Assembly (NCBI RefSeq): GCF_018687475.1
Contig: NZ_CP061292.1
Coordinates: forward strand, 1,674,001 to 1,738,000
Direction of reading: 5' to 3'
DNA: 64,000 nucleotides
From: Polynucleobacter sp. MWH-UH24A
GTDB taxonomy: Bacteria; Pseudomonadota; Gammaproteobacteria; Burkholderiales; Burkholderiaceae
Below, in pieces: positions 39,181-49,220 of this stretch. The notes beneath the pieces were generated by a model that saw nothing but the letters and a program-made list of their open reading frames with translations, had not been told where the DNA came from and ran no database searches. Numbering within the stretch: position 1 is the stretch's first letter; the number at the start of each line of letters is the position of its first letter. The translations under genes were made by a program, and so were the position numbers.

Positions 39181-40779
39181 ATGCAACCAAAATGGGGTAT
39201 CCGTGGAATGGCCGTTGCGCCCCACTCGCTCGCTTCTCAATCAGCGCTTGCTGTCTTGCGCGAAGGAGGTAATGCCCTTGAGGCTATGATTTCTGCAGCT
39301 GCCACCATTGCGGTTGTTTATCCACATATGAACTCAATTGGTGGTGACTCTTTTTGGGTGATTCATGCGCCTGGTAAAGCAATGGGTGGCATCGACGCCT
39401 GCGGCGGTGCCGCTGGTTTGGCTACTCGCTCGTGGTATCAAGAGCAAGGAATCACGGGAGCTATTCCATTTCGCGGACCAGTCGCAGCGAATACGGTTGC
39501 AGGCACCATTTCAGGATGGGGAGCAGCCTTTGATCTTTCCAAAAAGAGCTTGGGTGGCAGATTACCCTTGTCCCGTTTACTCGAGGATGCGATTCATTAT
39601 GCTGAGCATGGTGTTCCAGTCACCCATAGTCAATCTGCCCTCACTGAGAAAAAACGGGTTGAGCTGAGTCCCCAACCTGGATTCTCAGAAACCTTCTTAG
39701 TAAAAGGTAAGTCTCCAGCGACTGGCAGCGTGTTTTATCAAAAGCGACTTGCGAATACCTTACGTCAAATCGCCAAAAAAGGGACCAATGATTATTACCG
39801 TGGAGAGCTCGCAGAGCTAATCGCAAAAGAGCTTAAACAGTTGGGCAGTCCACTGCGCCTTGATGATCTGCAACGCCACCAAGCAAAATTGATTAACCCC
39901 CTACACCTAGCGCACAGTTTGGCAGATGTATTCAACATGACGCCTCCAACCCAAGGGGTAGTATCACTAATGATTCTAGGCATTTTGGATCAACTCAAAC
40001 TCAAGCAATTTGCAGTTGACAGCCCTGAATATGTTCATCATTGTGTGGAGGCTACCAAACAGGCGTTCAAGATCCGCGATCAACATATTACGGATCCTGC
40101 CTATATGCAAAAGCATGCCCAAGAATTTTTATCGCCCAGCTTTTTAAAAACACTCGCCAATCAAGTAGATCGTCAACGTGCTCTGCCCTGGGGCGCCGGT
40201 CGAGGACCCGCAGACACCATTTGGATGGGCGTAATCGATGGCGAGGGCCGGTGCGTCTCCTTCATTCAAAGTATTTATCATGAGTTCGGCTCCGGAATTG
40301 TTTTACCAAAATCAGGCATTAACTGGCAAAACCGCGGTTGTAGCTTTTCATTAGATCCAAACGCACTCAATACCCTTCTGCCTTACCGCAAACCATTTCA
40401 TACCTTAAATCCTGCTCTTGCATTATTTAAAGATGGTCGGTCCATGGTTTACGGAACGATGGGTGGTGATGGACAACCACAAACCCAGTGCGCAGTATTT
40501 ACGCGAACTGCCATTTATGGACTCGATCCACAAGATGCGATTAGCCGTCCTCGTTGGCTATTAGGACGCACGTGGGGGCAAACTAGTGATACGCTGAAAT
40601 TGGAATCCCGTTTTGATCCAGCGCTAGTTCAACAGCTTCGCGACATGGGTCATGACATTGAGATCTTGGCTGAGCTTGATGAAACGGTTGGACACGCGGG
40701 TTGCATTATTCGCGAGCCATCAGGCATCCTCAAAGGTGGCTGGGATCCAAGAAGCGATGGTGCGGTAGCATCGTTCTAA
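39181..40779 (+). CDS. gamma-glutamyltransferase family Ntn hydrolase
   Basis: 532 residues, standard size. Start region GMAVAPHSLASQSALAVLREGGNALEA is typical. The predicted autoprocessing and nucleophile threonine is T346 in RGPADTIWMGVIDGEG; classical GGTs have TTHFS here, so the residue after T is changed. Later motifs PFHTLNPALALFKDG and YGTMGGDGQPQTQ are intact. No signal peptide, unlike periplasmic GGT, so a cytosolic amide hydrolase is likelier. Its stop overlaps the next gene by one base. Confidence 0.88.
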   Translation: MQPKWGIRGMAVAPHSLASQSALAVLREGGNALEAMISAAATIAVVYPHMNSIGGDSFWVIHAPGKAMGGIDACGGAAGLATRSWYQEQGITGAIPFRGPVAANTVAGTISGWGAAFDLSKKSLGGRLPLSRLLEDAIHYAEHGVPVTHSQSALTEKKRVELSPQPGFSETFLVKGKSPATGSVFYQKRLANTLRQIAKKGTNDYYRGELAELIAKELKQLGSPLRLDDLQRHQAKLINPLHLAHSLADVFNMTPPTQGVVSLMILGILDQLKLKQFAVDSPEYVHHCVEATKQAFKIRDQHITDPAYMQKHAQEFLSPSFLKTLANQVDRQRALPWGAGRGPADTIWMGVIDGEGRCVSFIQSIYHEFGSGIVLPKSGINWQNRGCSFSLDPNALNTLLPYRKPFHTLNPALALFKDGRSMVYGTMGGDGQPQTQCAVFTRTAIYGLDPQDAISRPRWLLGRTWGQTSDTLKLESRFDPALVQQLRDMGHDIEILAELDETVGHAGCIIREPSGILKGGWDPRSDGAVASF

Positions 40780-41450
40780 TGAAACCAACTCTATATAGCT
40801 TTTGGCGTAGCTCCGCTGCCTTTCGGGTGCGGATTGCACTCAATCTCAAAGGGATTGAATATGAGGTAATTCCGGTTCACCTTCGCAAGGGCGGTGGTGA
40901 GCAGCTCCAGGAATCCTATCAAGCTCTAAACCCAAATGGTTTAGTACCGCTCTATATTGATGCGGGAATTACTCTGCACCAGTCATTAGCGATCATTGAA
41001 TTCCTCGAGGAAAAATATCCTAAACCAGCCTTATTGCCAAGCAAGATCGAGGATCGAGCGTGGGTTCGTGGTTTGGCTCAAGATATCGCTGCGGATATTC
41101 ATCCGATCAACAATCTTCGGGTTCTACGGTATCTCGTTGGAAAACTCGGAATTAGTGATGAACAGCGTTTAACCTGGTACAACCATTGGGTCGATAAGGG
41201 GCTCGCTAGCCTTGAAAAACGGCTTTCAAAAGATCCTCGCGTTGGTCAATTTTGCTATGGCGATCAACCAACGATTGCTGACGTTTTTTTAGTACCGCAA
41301 GTCTTTAATGCCTTCGATGCCAAGATTAGTTTTAGTGGCTATCCGACCTTGCACCGCATTACGCAGAATTGCATGCAGCTCCCCGCGTTTATCAATGCCT
41401 CTTGGGAGTACCAAGTGGATGCAGAAGGAAAAAATCCAGAGCCTAGCTAG
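40779..41450 (+). CDS. maiA: maleylacetoacetate isomerase (zeta-class GST)
   Basis: 223 residues. N-terminal thioredoxin-like domain with SFWRSSAAFRVRIALNLKG (zeta-class glutathione site), IPVHLRKGGGEQ, NPNGLVPLYID and HQSLAIIEFLEE, then the C-terminal helical domain with ADIHPINNLRVLRYL, CYGDQPTIADVFLVPQVFNA. Normally isomerises maleylacetoacetate with glutathione in tyrosine breakdown; no other gene of that pathway is nearby. The start uses the last A of the GGT-gene stop. Confidence 0.9.
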   Translation: MKPTLYSFWRSSAAFRVRIALNLKGIEYEVIPVHLRKGGGEQLQESYQALNPNGLVPLYIDAGITLHQSLAIIEFLEEKYPKPALLPSKIEDRAWVRGLAQDIAADIHPINNLRVLRYLVGKLGISDEQRLTWYNHWVDKGLASLEKRLSKDPRVGQFCYGDQPTIADVFLVPQVFNAFDAKISFSGYPTLHRITQNCMQLPAFINASWEYQVDAEGKNPEPS

Positions 41451-42375
41451 GGGTCATCCACCACACCAAAATCGATAGCGTGAATAAAGAGCCTAGGGTA
41501 GTAATTAATACGACACGTGAGATCAGGGAACCGTCAGCTCGGTAATATTGAGCTAGCATGAATGGGCCTGTGCCTGTTGGTAAAGCACTCACCAAGACAG
41601 CCGCATAGACCCAAAATGTTGGCAATCCTAAGATCGGATCAGCCACCACCCAAACAATGAATGGTTGCAAGATCAGTTTTACAAACACCAGACTCCAAGT
41701 GGTCTTTACGGGTGCGGCAGTTTTTTGAACTAAAAATAATCCAATTGAAACTAATGCACAAGGACTAGCTGCGGCTCCTAAAAAACTGACAAACTGGCGC
41801 AGTGGTCCATAGAGCTCTAAACCAGTTGTCGCCCAAAGAGCCCCACAAAACGGCGCTACCAATAGAGGATTGGTGGCTAAGGATTTTCCAACCGTTTGAA
41901 TAATTTCACCAAACGGCTTTTTGGCGTGCACACCAAGCTCAATAAAAATAATGGCTACCGCAAAGAGTGCGCACACCACAATCAAGGTTGCAATCACAGC
42001 GGGTCCAAGGCCGCTCTCACCAAAAGCGAGTAGTAGTAGCGGAATGCCCATATACCCAGTGTTCGCATACGAGCCACTCAGGCTTTGAAAGCTAGCAACG
42101 GTCCAATCTTTGGTCTGAATTCGGTAATAAATCAGGAGTGCTAAGTAGACTAAGATCGCACCCGAGCTAAACGCAATAATGAATCCTGGTTGCCAAAGCT
42201 CTTGCCAATTACTGTGCGCAGTAAAGTCAAACATTTGCGCAGGCAATGCAAGCCACACGACAAACCGATTGATTTCGGTCGATGCGTTTGGACTTAATTT
42301 ACCCGTTTTGCCACAAATATATCCTGCCAAGATTAGGGCAAAGATCGGAATAATGACGTTAAGAACGTGAAGCAA
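41443..42375 (-). CDS. AEC-family auxin-efflux-type transporter
   Basis: 310 residues with about ten spans. Typical pieces are ILAGYICGKTGKLSPNASTEINRFVVWLALPAQMF and GPFMLAQYYRADGSLISRVVLITTLGSLFTLS. The AEC family exports organic acids such as malate or malonate. Overlaps the end of maiA by eight bases. The neighbour gamma-carbonic anhydrase is upstream on the same strand. Confidence 0.9.
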   Translation of the reverse strand: MLHVLNVIIPIFALILAGYICGKTGKLSPNASTEINRFVVWLALPAQMFDFTAHSNWQELWQPGFIIAFSSGAILVYLALLIYYRIQTKDWTVASFQSLSGSYANTGYMGIPLLLLAFGESGLGPAVIATLIVVCALFAVAIIFIELGVHAKKPFGEIIQTVGKSLATNPLLVAPFCGALWATTGLELYGPLRQFVSFLGAAASPCALVSIGLFLVQKTAAPVKTTWSLVFVKLILQPFIVWVVADPILGLPTFWVYAAVLVSALPTGTGPFMLAQYYRADGSLISRVVLITTLGSLFTLSILVWWMTPS

Positions 42376-42382
42376 TGAAAAC

Positions 42383-42907
42383 CTAGGAAATTTTCTTGAG
42401 GGTTTTGCGGTAACGTGCAGCGTTCTCTACGTAATGCGAGGAGATGCGATTCATCTCAGCAATTTGCTCTGGACTTAATGATTTGACTGCTTTTGCAGGC
42501 GATCCAATAATTAAAGAACCGTCCGGGAATTCTTTTCCTTCTGTGACTAACGCACCAGCACCAACCAAGCAATTTTTGCCAATCTTGGCACCGTTAAGGA
42601 CAATCGCGTTAATTCCAATCAGGCTACCATCACCAATCGTACACCCGTGCACCATAGCCTGGTGACCAATCGATACGTTCTCGCCCAAAGTGAGCGGCCA
42701 CCCATAGTCAGAATGCAAAACTGCAGAATCTTGAACATTGGTGCCAGCCCCAATCCGAATCGGCTCGTTATCGCCCCGAATCACCACACGTGGCCAGACA
42801 TTGGCATTTTTGCCGAGATGAACACGCCCAATCACCTCGGCAGAGTCCGCCACCCAGGCGCCTTCGCCTAATTCTGGAGATATCCCATCTAACTCATAAA
42901 TTGCCAT
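42383..42907 (-). CDS. gamma-class carbonic anhydrase-like hexapeptide-repeat protein
   Basis: 174 residues forming a left-handed beta-helix (NVWPRVVIRGDNEPIRIGAGTNVQDSAVLHSD, ENVSIGHQAMVHGCTIGDGSLIGINAIVL, NCLVGAGALVTEGKEFPDGSLIIGSPAKAVK). The three histidines of the zinc site are in LHSD, IGHQA and VHGCT. Family YrdA/CaiE; carbonic anhydrase activity is not certain for all members. Confidence 0.9.
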   Translation of the reverse strand: MAIYELDGISPELGEGAWVADSAEVIGRVHLGKNANVWPRVVIRGDNEPIRIGAGTNVQDSAVLHSDYGWPLTLGENVSIGHQAMVHGCTIGDGSLIGINAIVLNGAKIGKNCLVGAGALVTEGKEFPDGSLIIGSPAKAVKSLSPEQIAEMNRISSHYVENAARYRKTLKKIS

Positions 42908-42930
42908 GCCCTAATTATAGAGAGTCTGGG

Positions 42931-44133
42931 CTACCAATTAGAGTCACGATCCGGGGTAGCAGAGATTTTATGAATACTCAGGTCAGCGCCGTCGTATTCA
43001 TCTTCTTGAGACATCCGAATTCCAACCGTTACTTTAAGAAGACCGTAAACCAGGAAACCACCAAGCAGTGCAATCGTCACCCCCAATGCACTCCCGATCG
43101 TTTGGGCAAGGACATTGACTCCACCAAGTCCGCCTAACGCAGTGCTGCCAAAGATTCCTGCTGCGATTCCGCCCCATAAACCACATAAGCCGTGCAGCGG
43201 CCAAACGCCCAGCACATCATCGATCTTCCAACGATTTTGTACTTTAGTGAACATATAAACAAATAAGGCACCGGCAACTAATCCGACGATGAGCGCACCC
43301 AGTGGATGCATTAAATCGGAGCCGGCACAGACCGCCACTAATCCTGCTAACGGTCCATTGTAGGAAAATCCTGGATCATTGCGCCCTACAAACCATGCTG
43401 CAAGAGTGCCACCAACCATGGCCATTAGAGAGTTCAGGGCAACTAAACCGCTCACTTTATCAATGGTTTGCGCACTCATCACATTAAATCCAAACCAACC
43501 GACTGTTAGGATCCAAGCGCCTAATGCTAAAAATGGAATGCTTGAGGGTGGATGTGCTGCAATTTGACCCTCTTTCGAATATCGCCCACGTCGCGCACCC
43601 AATAACAAGATCGCTGGCAAAGCCAACCAACCACCAACCGCATGAACTACGATTGAGCCAGCAAAATCATGGAATTCATCACCGGTCAGCTCTTTAATCC
43701 AAGCTTGAATTCCATAATGCTGATTCCATGTAATGCCTTCAAAAAATGGGTACACAAAACCAACAATCACAAAAGTAGCAATTAATTGAGGATTAAATTT
43801 GGCACGCTCTGCGATTCCACCGGAAATGATGGCTGGAATTGCAGCAGCAAATGTCAGTAAGAAGAAAAATTTAACGAGATCAAAGCCACTTTTCTGAGCG
43901 AGCAGTTCAGCGCTGGAGAAAAAATGAACACCGTAAGCGATGCTGTACCCAATAAAGAAATAGGCGATGGTAGATACTGAAAAATCCACCAAAATCTTAA
44001 TTAGGGCATTGACTTGATTTTTCTTACGAACGGTACCAAGCTCTAAAAATGCAAAACCGGCATGCATCGCCAACACCATAATTGCGCCCAGCAAAATGAA
44101 TAGGACATCTGCCCCAGATTTCATTGCATCCAT
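42931..44133 (-). CDS. amtB: ammonium transporter (Amt family)
   Basis: 400 residues, 11 spans, no signal peptide. Opening GAIMVLAMHAGFAFLELGTVRKKNQVNALIKILVDF, the two pore histidines in DFAGSIVVHAVGGWLALPAILLLGARRGRY and PLHGLCGLWGGIAAGIFG. Carries ammonium across the inner membrane. No glnK gene is next to it, unlike most amtB loci; the regulator GlnK may be elsewhere. Confidence 0.95.
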   Translation of the reverse strand: MDAMKSGADVLFILLGAIMVLAMHAGFAFLELGTVRKKNQVNALIKILVDFSVSTIAYFFIGYSIAYGVHFFSSAELLAQKSGFDLVKFFFLLTFAAAIPAIISGGIAERAKFNPQLIATFVIVGFVYPFFEGITWNQHYGIQAWIKELTGDEFHDFAGSIVVHAVGGWLALPAILLLGARRGRYSKEGQIAAHPPSSIPFLALGAWILTVGWFGFNVMSAQTIDKVSGLVALNSLMAMVGGTLAAWFVGRNDPGFSYNGPLAGLVAVCAGSDLMHPLGALIVGLVAGALFVYMFTKVQNRWKIDDVLGVWPLHGLCGLWGGIAAGIFGSTALGGLGGVNVLAQTIGSALGVTIALLGGFLVYGLLKVTVGIRMSQEDEYDGADLSIHKISATPDRDSNW

Positions 44134-44245
44134 GTAATACCCCTACTTTTATTAATTAGTTTTGAGTATTATGTTTTGTAGTGGGGCAATTGATTCATCA
44201 ATTTGCACCCATGTGGTGCAATTTTGCTTTTTTAAAGGACTAATA

Positions 44246-44599
44246 ATGAAAAAACTGTTTTTATTGCTGGGATTTGGCCTTGCTTTGAGTTCGCCAACAA
44301 TGGCCCAAAATCAAGCCCTAAGTACGCAAGAGCTCGTGAAGTACTGTCAATTGCCCGCCAGCTCGGAATACCGCTCATTTTGTGTTGGTTACTCAACGGC
44401 GATTTACGACACCTATTTAGTGACACGCCATCCCACCAATGCAAAACCTTTCATTTGTTTAAAGCAACCTGCCCCTCCGATCGATAGCGTAATCGCTGAT
44501 TACGTCAATTGGGCTAAGCAAAATCAGCAGTTCGCCAATACCCCTGCAGCAGATAGCGCACTTCGATATCTTGCTGGCCGCTACCCCTGTGGCAAATAG
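44246..44599 (+). CDS. Rap1a/Tai-type secreted protein
   Basis: 117 residues from the ATG at 44246 (AAAGGACTAATA upstream). Signal peptide to about residue 19 (SSPTMAQN). The mature part keeps the family's four cysteines: YCQLP, FCVGYSTAIYDTY, FICLKQPAPP and RYPCG. The fold is named after an immunity protein to a T6SS amidase, but many members occur without T6SS; no T6SS gene is here. Confidence 0.78.
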   Translation: MKKLFLLLGFGLALSSPTMAQNQALSTQELVKYCQLPASSEYRSFCVGYSTAIYDTYLVTRHPTNAKPFICLKQPAPPIDSVIADYVNWAKQNQQFANTPAADSALRYLAGRYPCGK

Positions 44600-44623
44600 T
44601 CATTTCTTTAGGAGAACGTGATC

Positions 44624-44929
44624 ATGAAAAAATTTATTCCCATTATTCTTGGTTCAGCATTGCTAATCAGTGGTTGCTCCAATATGGACACTACTCAGCA
44701 GCGTACTTTATCGGGTGGCGCAATTGGCGCAACCGCAGGCGCAGTCGGTGCTGCGATTTTCCATAGCAACCCAATTTGGGGTGCGGTGGGTGGCGCAGCA
44801 GTTGGTGCAGCCTCTGGCTATGTGTATGACATGTATGAGAAAGACAAGCAAGCCCAATACAACAAAGGCTATCAAGCTGGTAAAGCAAGCTCTACCAACT
44901 CCAGTAGCTCCTCATCGGGCTCAAAGTAA
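44624..44929 (+). CDS. glycine-zipper lipoprotein
   Basis: 101 residues from the ATG at 44624 (TAGGAGAACG upstream). Lipobox LISGC, then a glycine zipper (GGAIGATAGAVGAA, GAVGGAAVGAASGYVYD) and a serine-rich tail. Outer-membrane lipoprotein of the SlyB/YMGG type; function not known. End overlaps OsmC by nine bases in convergent direction. Confidence 0.85.
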   Translation: MKKFIPIILGSALLISGCSNMDTTQQRTLSGGAIGATAGAVGAAIFHSNPIWGAVGGAAVGAASGYVYDMYEKDKQAQYNKGYQAGKASSTNSSSSSSGSK

Positions 44930-45307
44930 TTCAGTATTAATTTCAATCGTGCCAGTAAGTGCCTTATGAACAGGGCACTTATTGGCAATCTCCAGTAGAC
45001 GTTGTGATTGTTCCACGTCTACCACGCCCACCAGCTTGATGGAGCGTTTAAATTTTTCGATGTCGTTCACTCGCTCAATATCCACGGTTACGATTGCATC
45101 TTGCAGATCCCACGATTTTCTCTGGGCGTACATTTTGAGGGTCATGCCTGTGCAGGCAGCTAAAGCAGCACCCAGATACTCATGGGGCGATGGGCCTGAA
45201 GAATTACCGCCCTTCGCCTCATCAATATCGGAGACAAAATGATCATAGCCGACTTCAAGGGCCTGCTGAAAATGACCGCTACCAAATCGAGATACCACTG
45301 CTCTCAT
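44921..45307 (-). CDS. OsmC-family protein
   Basis: 128 residues from the ATG at 45307. Catalytic cysteines in AALAACTGMTLKMYA (near C52) and EIANKCPVHKALTG (near C111) are those of OsmC/Ohr thiol peroxidases. Protects against organic hydroperoxides, using lipoyl or thiol reductants; the fine subfamily (OsmC or Ohr) is not certain. Next to htpG, also a stress gene. Confidence 0.9.
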   Translation of the reverse strand: MRAVVSRFGSGHFQQALEVGYDHFVSDIDEAKGGNSSGPSPHEYLGAALAACTGMTLKMYAQRKSWDLQDAIVTVDIERVNDIEKFKRSIKLVGVVDVEQSQRLLEIANKCPVHKALTGTIEINTELL

Positions 45308-45316
45308 AACCAATCC

Positions 45317-47215
45317 TTATGCCAGTAGCATTTGATTAATCCGTTTTACATATCCAGCGGGATCTTGTAACTGACCCCCTTCCGCAAGCAATGCCTGATC
45401 AAACAAAATCGTTGCCCAATCGTCAAATTGCTTATCCTCGTATTTTAGTTTTAGAACTAAGGGGTGTTGTGGATTAATTTCTAAGATCGGTTTGCTATCC
45501 GGTGCTTGCTGACCCGCAGCCTTGAGCATCCGCAATAGGTTCGCAGAAAGTTCATGCTCATCGGCGACTAAACACGCAGGTGAATCCGTCAAACGTAAGG
45601 TGACACGCACATCCTTCACCTTGCCATCGAGTGATTTTTTCATGCGCTCAATGAGATCTTTATATTGCTCTTCGGTTTCTTTTTGTTCTTTTTTCTCAGC
45701 TTCATCGGCCAAGGCACCGAGATCAAGGCCACCTTTTGCAACGGATACCAAGGCTTTACCGTCAAACTCATGGAAATAGGACAACAGCCATTCATCAACC
45801 CGATCGGATAGCAATAAAACTTCTACGCCTTTTTTCTTAAAGATTTCCAAATGGGGGCTGTTTTTGGCAGCAATATAGGATTCCCCAGTGACGTAATAAA
45901 TCTTATCTTGCCCCTCTTTCATACGACTGACGTAATCGGCAAGAGTTACGGTTTGCTCGGAAGAATCGCTGTGCGTACTGGCAAAGCGTGCAAGTTTTGC
46001 GATCCGCTCTTGATTGCCCACATCCTCGCCGATCCCCTCTTTAAGGACCTGACCAAACTCCTTCCAAAAATCAGCGTACTGCTCTTTTTTAGCAACATCC
46101 TCACTATTAGCCAATTCCTCGAGCATGGTTAAAACCCGCTTGGTTGAACTCTCTCGGATACTTTTAACATCACGTGATTCTTGTAAGATTTCGCGTGAGA
46201 CATTGAGTGGTAAATCAGCAGAGTCAATCACGCCAGTGACAAAACGAAGGTACATTGGCATGAGCTGCTCGGCATCGTCCATGATAAAAACGCGTTTAAC
46301 GTAAAGCTTGATGCCATTGCGCTTGTTGCGATCCCAGAGATCAAAGTTGGCTTTCTTTGGAATGAATAAGAGCTGGGTGAATTCACTGCGCCCTTCAACC
46401 CGATTATGCGAATACGTTAATGGGTCCTCAAAGTCATGGGAGATGTGTTTATAGAACTCTTTGTACTGCTCATCAGTAATCTCCGACTTTGGTCTGGCCC
46501 ACAGGGCAGTGGCTTGATTGATGGTCTCAAACTCATCTTTTGTGACCTGCTCTTTTTTTTCTTCGTCCCATTCCTCTTTATGCATTTGGATTGGCAAAGA
46601 AATATGATCCGAGTATTTGCGAATGATGGATTTCAATTTCCAAGAAGACAGTAACTCATCTTCACCTTCGCGCAAGTGTAAAGTGATCGAAGTGCCACGC
46701 TCAGGACGATTGATGGTTTCAATCGTGAACTCTCCAGCACCCTGGGATTCCCAACGCACACCCTCGGATGCGGGTAAGCCGGCACGTCGTGTTTCCACGA
46801 TGATGTTGTCAGCTACGATGAATGCTGAATAGAAACCAACGCCAAACTGACCAATTAGGGCCGCATCCTTTTGCTGATCACCCGAGAGTTTTGTAAAAAA
46901 CTCTTTCGTGCCCGATCGCGCAATGGTTCCCAAATTAGCAATCACCTCATCACGGCTCATGCCGATTCCGTTATCACTAATCGTGATGGTTCTAGCCTCT
47001 TTATTGAAGCTGATTTTGATTTTTAACTCGGGGTCTGACTCATACCAGTCAGAATGGGTCATCGCCTCAAAGCGTAACTTATCAGCGGCATCCGAGGCGT
47101 TTGAAATCAACTCTCGCAAAAAGATTTCCTTGTTCGAATACAAGGAATGGATCATCAACTGCAAAAGCTGTTTTACTTCGGCCTGAAAACCAAGGGTTTC
47201 TTTTACTGTACTCAT
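45317..47215 (-). CDS. htpG: chaperone HtpG (Hsp90)
   Basis: 632 residues from the ATG at 47215. ATP-lid motifs [48 protein letters not shown] and [11 protein letters not shown] at the N-terminus, middle-domain SREILQESR and the C-terminal dimerisation part. Full length and intact. It folds client proteins in the cytosol. An upstream heat-shock promoter was not evident. Confidence 0.97.
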   Translation of the reverse strand: MSTVKETLGFQAEVKQLLQLMIHSLYSNKEIFLRELISNASDAADKLRFEAMTHSDWYESDPELKIKISFNKEARTITISDNGIGMSRDEVIANLGTIARSGTKEFFTKLSGDQQKDAALIGQFGVGFYSAFIVADNIIVETRRAGLPASEGVRWESQGAGEFTIETINRPERGTSITLHLREGEDELLSSWKLKSIIRKYSDHISLPIQMHKEEWDEEKKEQVTKDEFETINQATALWARPKSEITDEQYKEFYKHISHDFEDPLTYSHNRVEGRSEFTQLLFIPKKANFDLWDRNKRNGIKLYVKRVFIMDDAEQLMPMYLRFVTGVIDSADLPLNVSREILQESRDVKSIRESSTKRVLTMLEELANSEDVAKKEQYADFWKEFGQVLKEGIGEDVGNQERIAKLARFASTHSDSSEQTVTLADYVSRMKEGQDKIYYVTGESYIAAKNSPHLEIFKKKGVEVLLLSDRVDEWLLSYFHEFDGKALVSVAKGGLDLGALADEAEKKEQKETEEQYKDLIERMKKSLDGKVKDVRVTLRLTDSPACLVADEHELSANLLRMLKAAGQQAPDSKPILEINPQHPLVLKLKYEDKQFDDWATILFDQALLAEGGQLQDPAGYVKRINQMLLA

Positions 47216-47349
47216 CAATAAGTCCTTTTTAGATCTTTTTTTGAACTTTTTATATGTTGGGGCGTCTTGACCGATTTCAAGGGCCTAAGATGCTTGAGAA
47301 TCGCCTACAATAGAAGCCTTGCCCCCAGTTATAAACCTGAGATCGGCGT

Positions 47350-48708
47350 ATGAAAAAGCTCTATATCAAGACATTTGGCTGCCAAATGAATGAGTATGAC
47401 TCGGAAAAAATGGCCGATGTCCTTCATTCCACCCAAGGCATGGATCAAACCGATGAAATCGACGATGCCGATGTCATCTTGCTCAATACCTGCTCCATTC
47501 GGGAGAAAGCCCAAGAAAAGGTGTTCTCTGATTTGGGGCGTCTAAGGGAGTTAAAGCAGCTAAAACCCGATCTTTTAATTGGCGTAGGCGGTTGCGTCGC
47601 CAGCCAAGAAGGCAAGCAGATCATTAATCGTGCCCCGCATGTGGATTTTGTCTTTGGCCCACAAACCCTGCACCGCTTACCAAAACTGATTGACCAGCGA
47701 CTCGCTACCGGTCAATCGCAAGTGGATATCTCATTTCCAGAAATTGAAAAATTTGATCACCTGCCCCGCTCACGTCAGACCAAAGGCTCCGCCTTTGTTT
47801 CCATCATGGAAGGTTGTTCCAAATATTGCAGCTACTGTGTAGTGCCGTATACCCGTGGGGAGGAGGTATCTCGCCCCTTTGAAGATGTCCTCACCGAAAT
47901 TGTGGGTCTGACCGAGCAGGGCGTTAAAGAGATCACCCTTTTAGGGCAAAACGTCAATGCCTATCGTGGTCGCATGGGCCAATCATCTGAGATTGCTGAT
48001 TTTGCCTTGCTCCTTGAGTACATGTCTGAGATCCCAGGTCTAGAGCGCATTCGATTTACCACCAGTCACCCCAAAGAATTTACTCAGCGCCTCATTGATG
48101 TTTATGATCGCGTCCCCCAGTTAGTCAGTCATCTACACCTTCCAGTGCAGCACGCCTCGGATAAAATTTTGTCGGCGATGAAGCGGGGCTATACGAGCTT
48201 AGAGTTCAAAAGCATTATTCGTAAAATGCGCTCTGTGCGGCCCAAGCTCTCACTCTCGAGCGATTTCATTGTAGGCTTTCCAGGTGAGACAGAAGCTGAC
48301 TTTGAAAAGCTAATCGATATGGTGACTGAACTTCAGTTTGATAACAGCTACTCATTCATCTTTAGCCCTAGACCTGGCACTCCCGCAGCCAATCTGGAAG
48401 ACGACACGCCCTATGAAATGAAGTTAAAACGTTTGCAACGTTTAATTGCCCAAATTGATTCTCAAGCACTCACAGTCAGTCAGGCCATGCTTGGTAATCA
48501 GGAGCGGGTGTTAATTGAGGGCTTAACGCGGGATAACGCACACCTTCTAGGACGTACCGAGAACAATCGCGTGGTTAATATCATCATTCCTGAGGGTGAT
48601 TCTGATCGAAGTGCAGTCGATCAATGGATTGGGCAGATGCTCGAGGTTAAAGTCACCGAGGTTCTAAAGCACACCCTACGCGGTGAAATTGTTCATTCTT
48701 TGGTCTAA
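47350..48708 (+). CDS. miaB: tRNA-2-methylthio-N6-dimethylallyladenosine synthase
   Basis: 452 residues. N-terminal cluster cysteines C11, C48 and C82; radical-SAM CxxxCxxC at C156, C160 and C163 (GCSKYCSYC); C-terminal TRAM domain with [14 protein letters not shown]. It adds the methylthio group at C2 of i6A37 in tRNAs reading UNN codons. First gene of the plus-strand core run; ybeY begins eight bases after. Confidence 0.97.
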   Translation: MKKLYIKTFGCQMNEYDSEKMADVLHSTQGMDQTDEIDDADVILLNTCSIREKAQEKVFSDLGRLRELKQLKPDLLIGVGGCVASQEGKQIINRAPHVDFVFGPQTLHRLPKLIDQRLATGQSQVDISFPEIEKFDHLPRSRQTKGSAFVSIMEGCSKYCSYCVVPYTRGEEVSRPFEDVLTEIVGLTEQGVKEITLLGQNVNAYRGRMGQSSEIADFALLLEYMSEIPGLERIRFTTSHPKEFTQRLIDVYDRVPQLVSHLHLPVQHASDKILSAMKRGYTSLEFKSIIRKMRSVRPKLSLSSDFIVGFPGETEADFEKLIDMVTELQFDNSYSFIFSPRPGTPAANLEDDTPYEMKLKRLQRLIAQIDSQALTVSQAMLGNQERVLIEGLTRDNAHLLGRTENNRVVNIIIPEGDSDRSAVDQWIGQMLEVKVTEVLKHTLRGEIVHSLV

Positions 48709-48716
48709 ATTGATTA

Positions 48717-49166
48717 ATGCGCCGAACCCTTAGCCTTGATCTTCAGTTTGCTACGCAAGCCTTACAAAACCAGGTTTTAGCTATTGTGAGCATGGCGCAA
48801 ATCCGTAAATGGGTTGGAGCCTGTTTTCAAAATAATGCAACACTTACGATTCGTTTTGTGAATAAAGCTGAGGCTTATGACCTTAATTTATTTTTTCGGG
48901 GCTTTGATAAGCCCACCAATGTCCTCACCTTTTCCTACCCAACACAAGGGAAATCGATTGAAGCAGACATTGTTTTGTGTTTACCAATTCTGCGCGCAGA
49001 AGCTAAAGAGCAACAAAAGTCACTCGTGGCACACCTAGCCCATCTTTTGATTCATGGCTGCTTGCATGCGAAAGGCTATGATCATTTAAAGCCAAAGGAT
49101 GCCAGCCGCATGGAAGCACTTGAGATCAAAATCTTACAATCACTTGGTTATCCAAATCCCTACTAA
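48717..49166 (+). CDS. ybeY: endoribonuclease YbeY (16S rRNA maturation)
   Basis: 149 residues, zinc triad H113-x3-H117-x5-H123 in LIHGCLHAKGYDH. A metal-dependent RNase needed for 16S rRNA 3' maturation and 70S quality control. Located between miaB and the CorC/HlyC gene, as is usual in proteobacteria. Confidence 0.95.
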   Translation: MRRTLSLDLQFATQALQNQVLAIVSMAQIRKWVGACFQNNATLTIRFVNKAEAYDLNLFFRGFDKPTNVLTFSYPTQGKSIEADIVLCLPILRAEAKEQQKSLVAHLAHLLIHGCLHAKGYDHLKPKDASRMEALEIKILQSLGYPNPY

Positions 49167-49220
49167 AAATGAACCTTGTGATTGACTGTCATAAAAATGT
49201 TTTATGCTGTCTATTAATTT

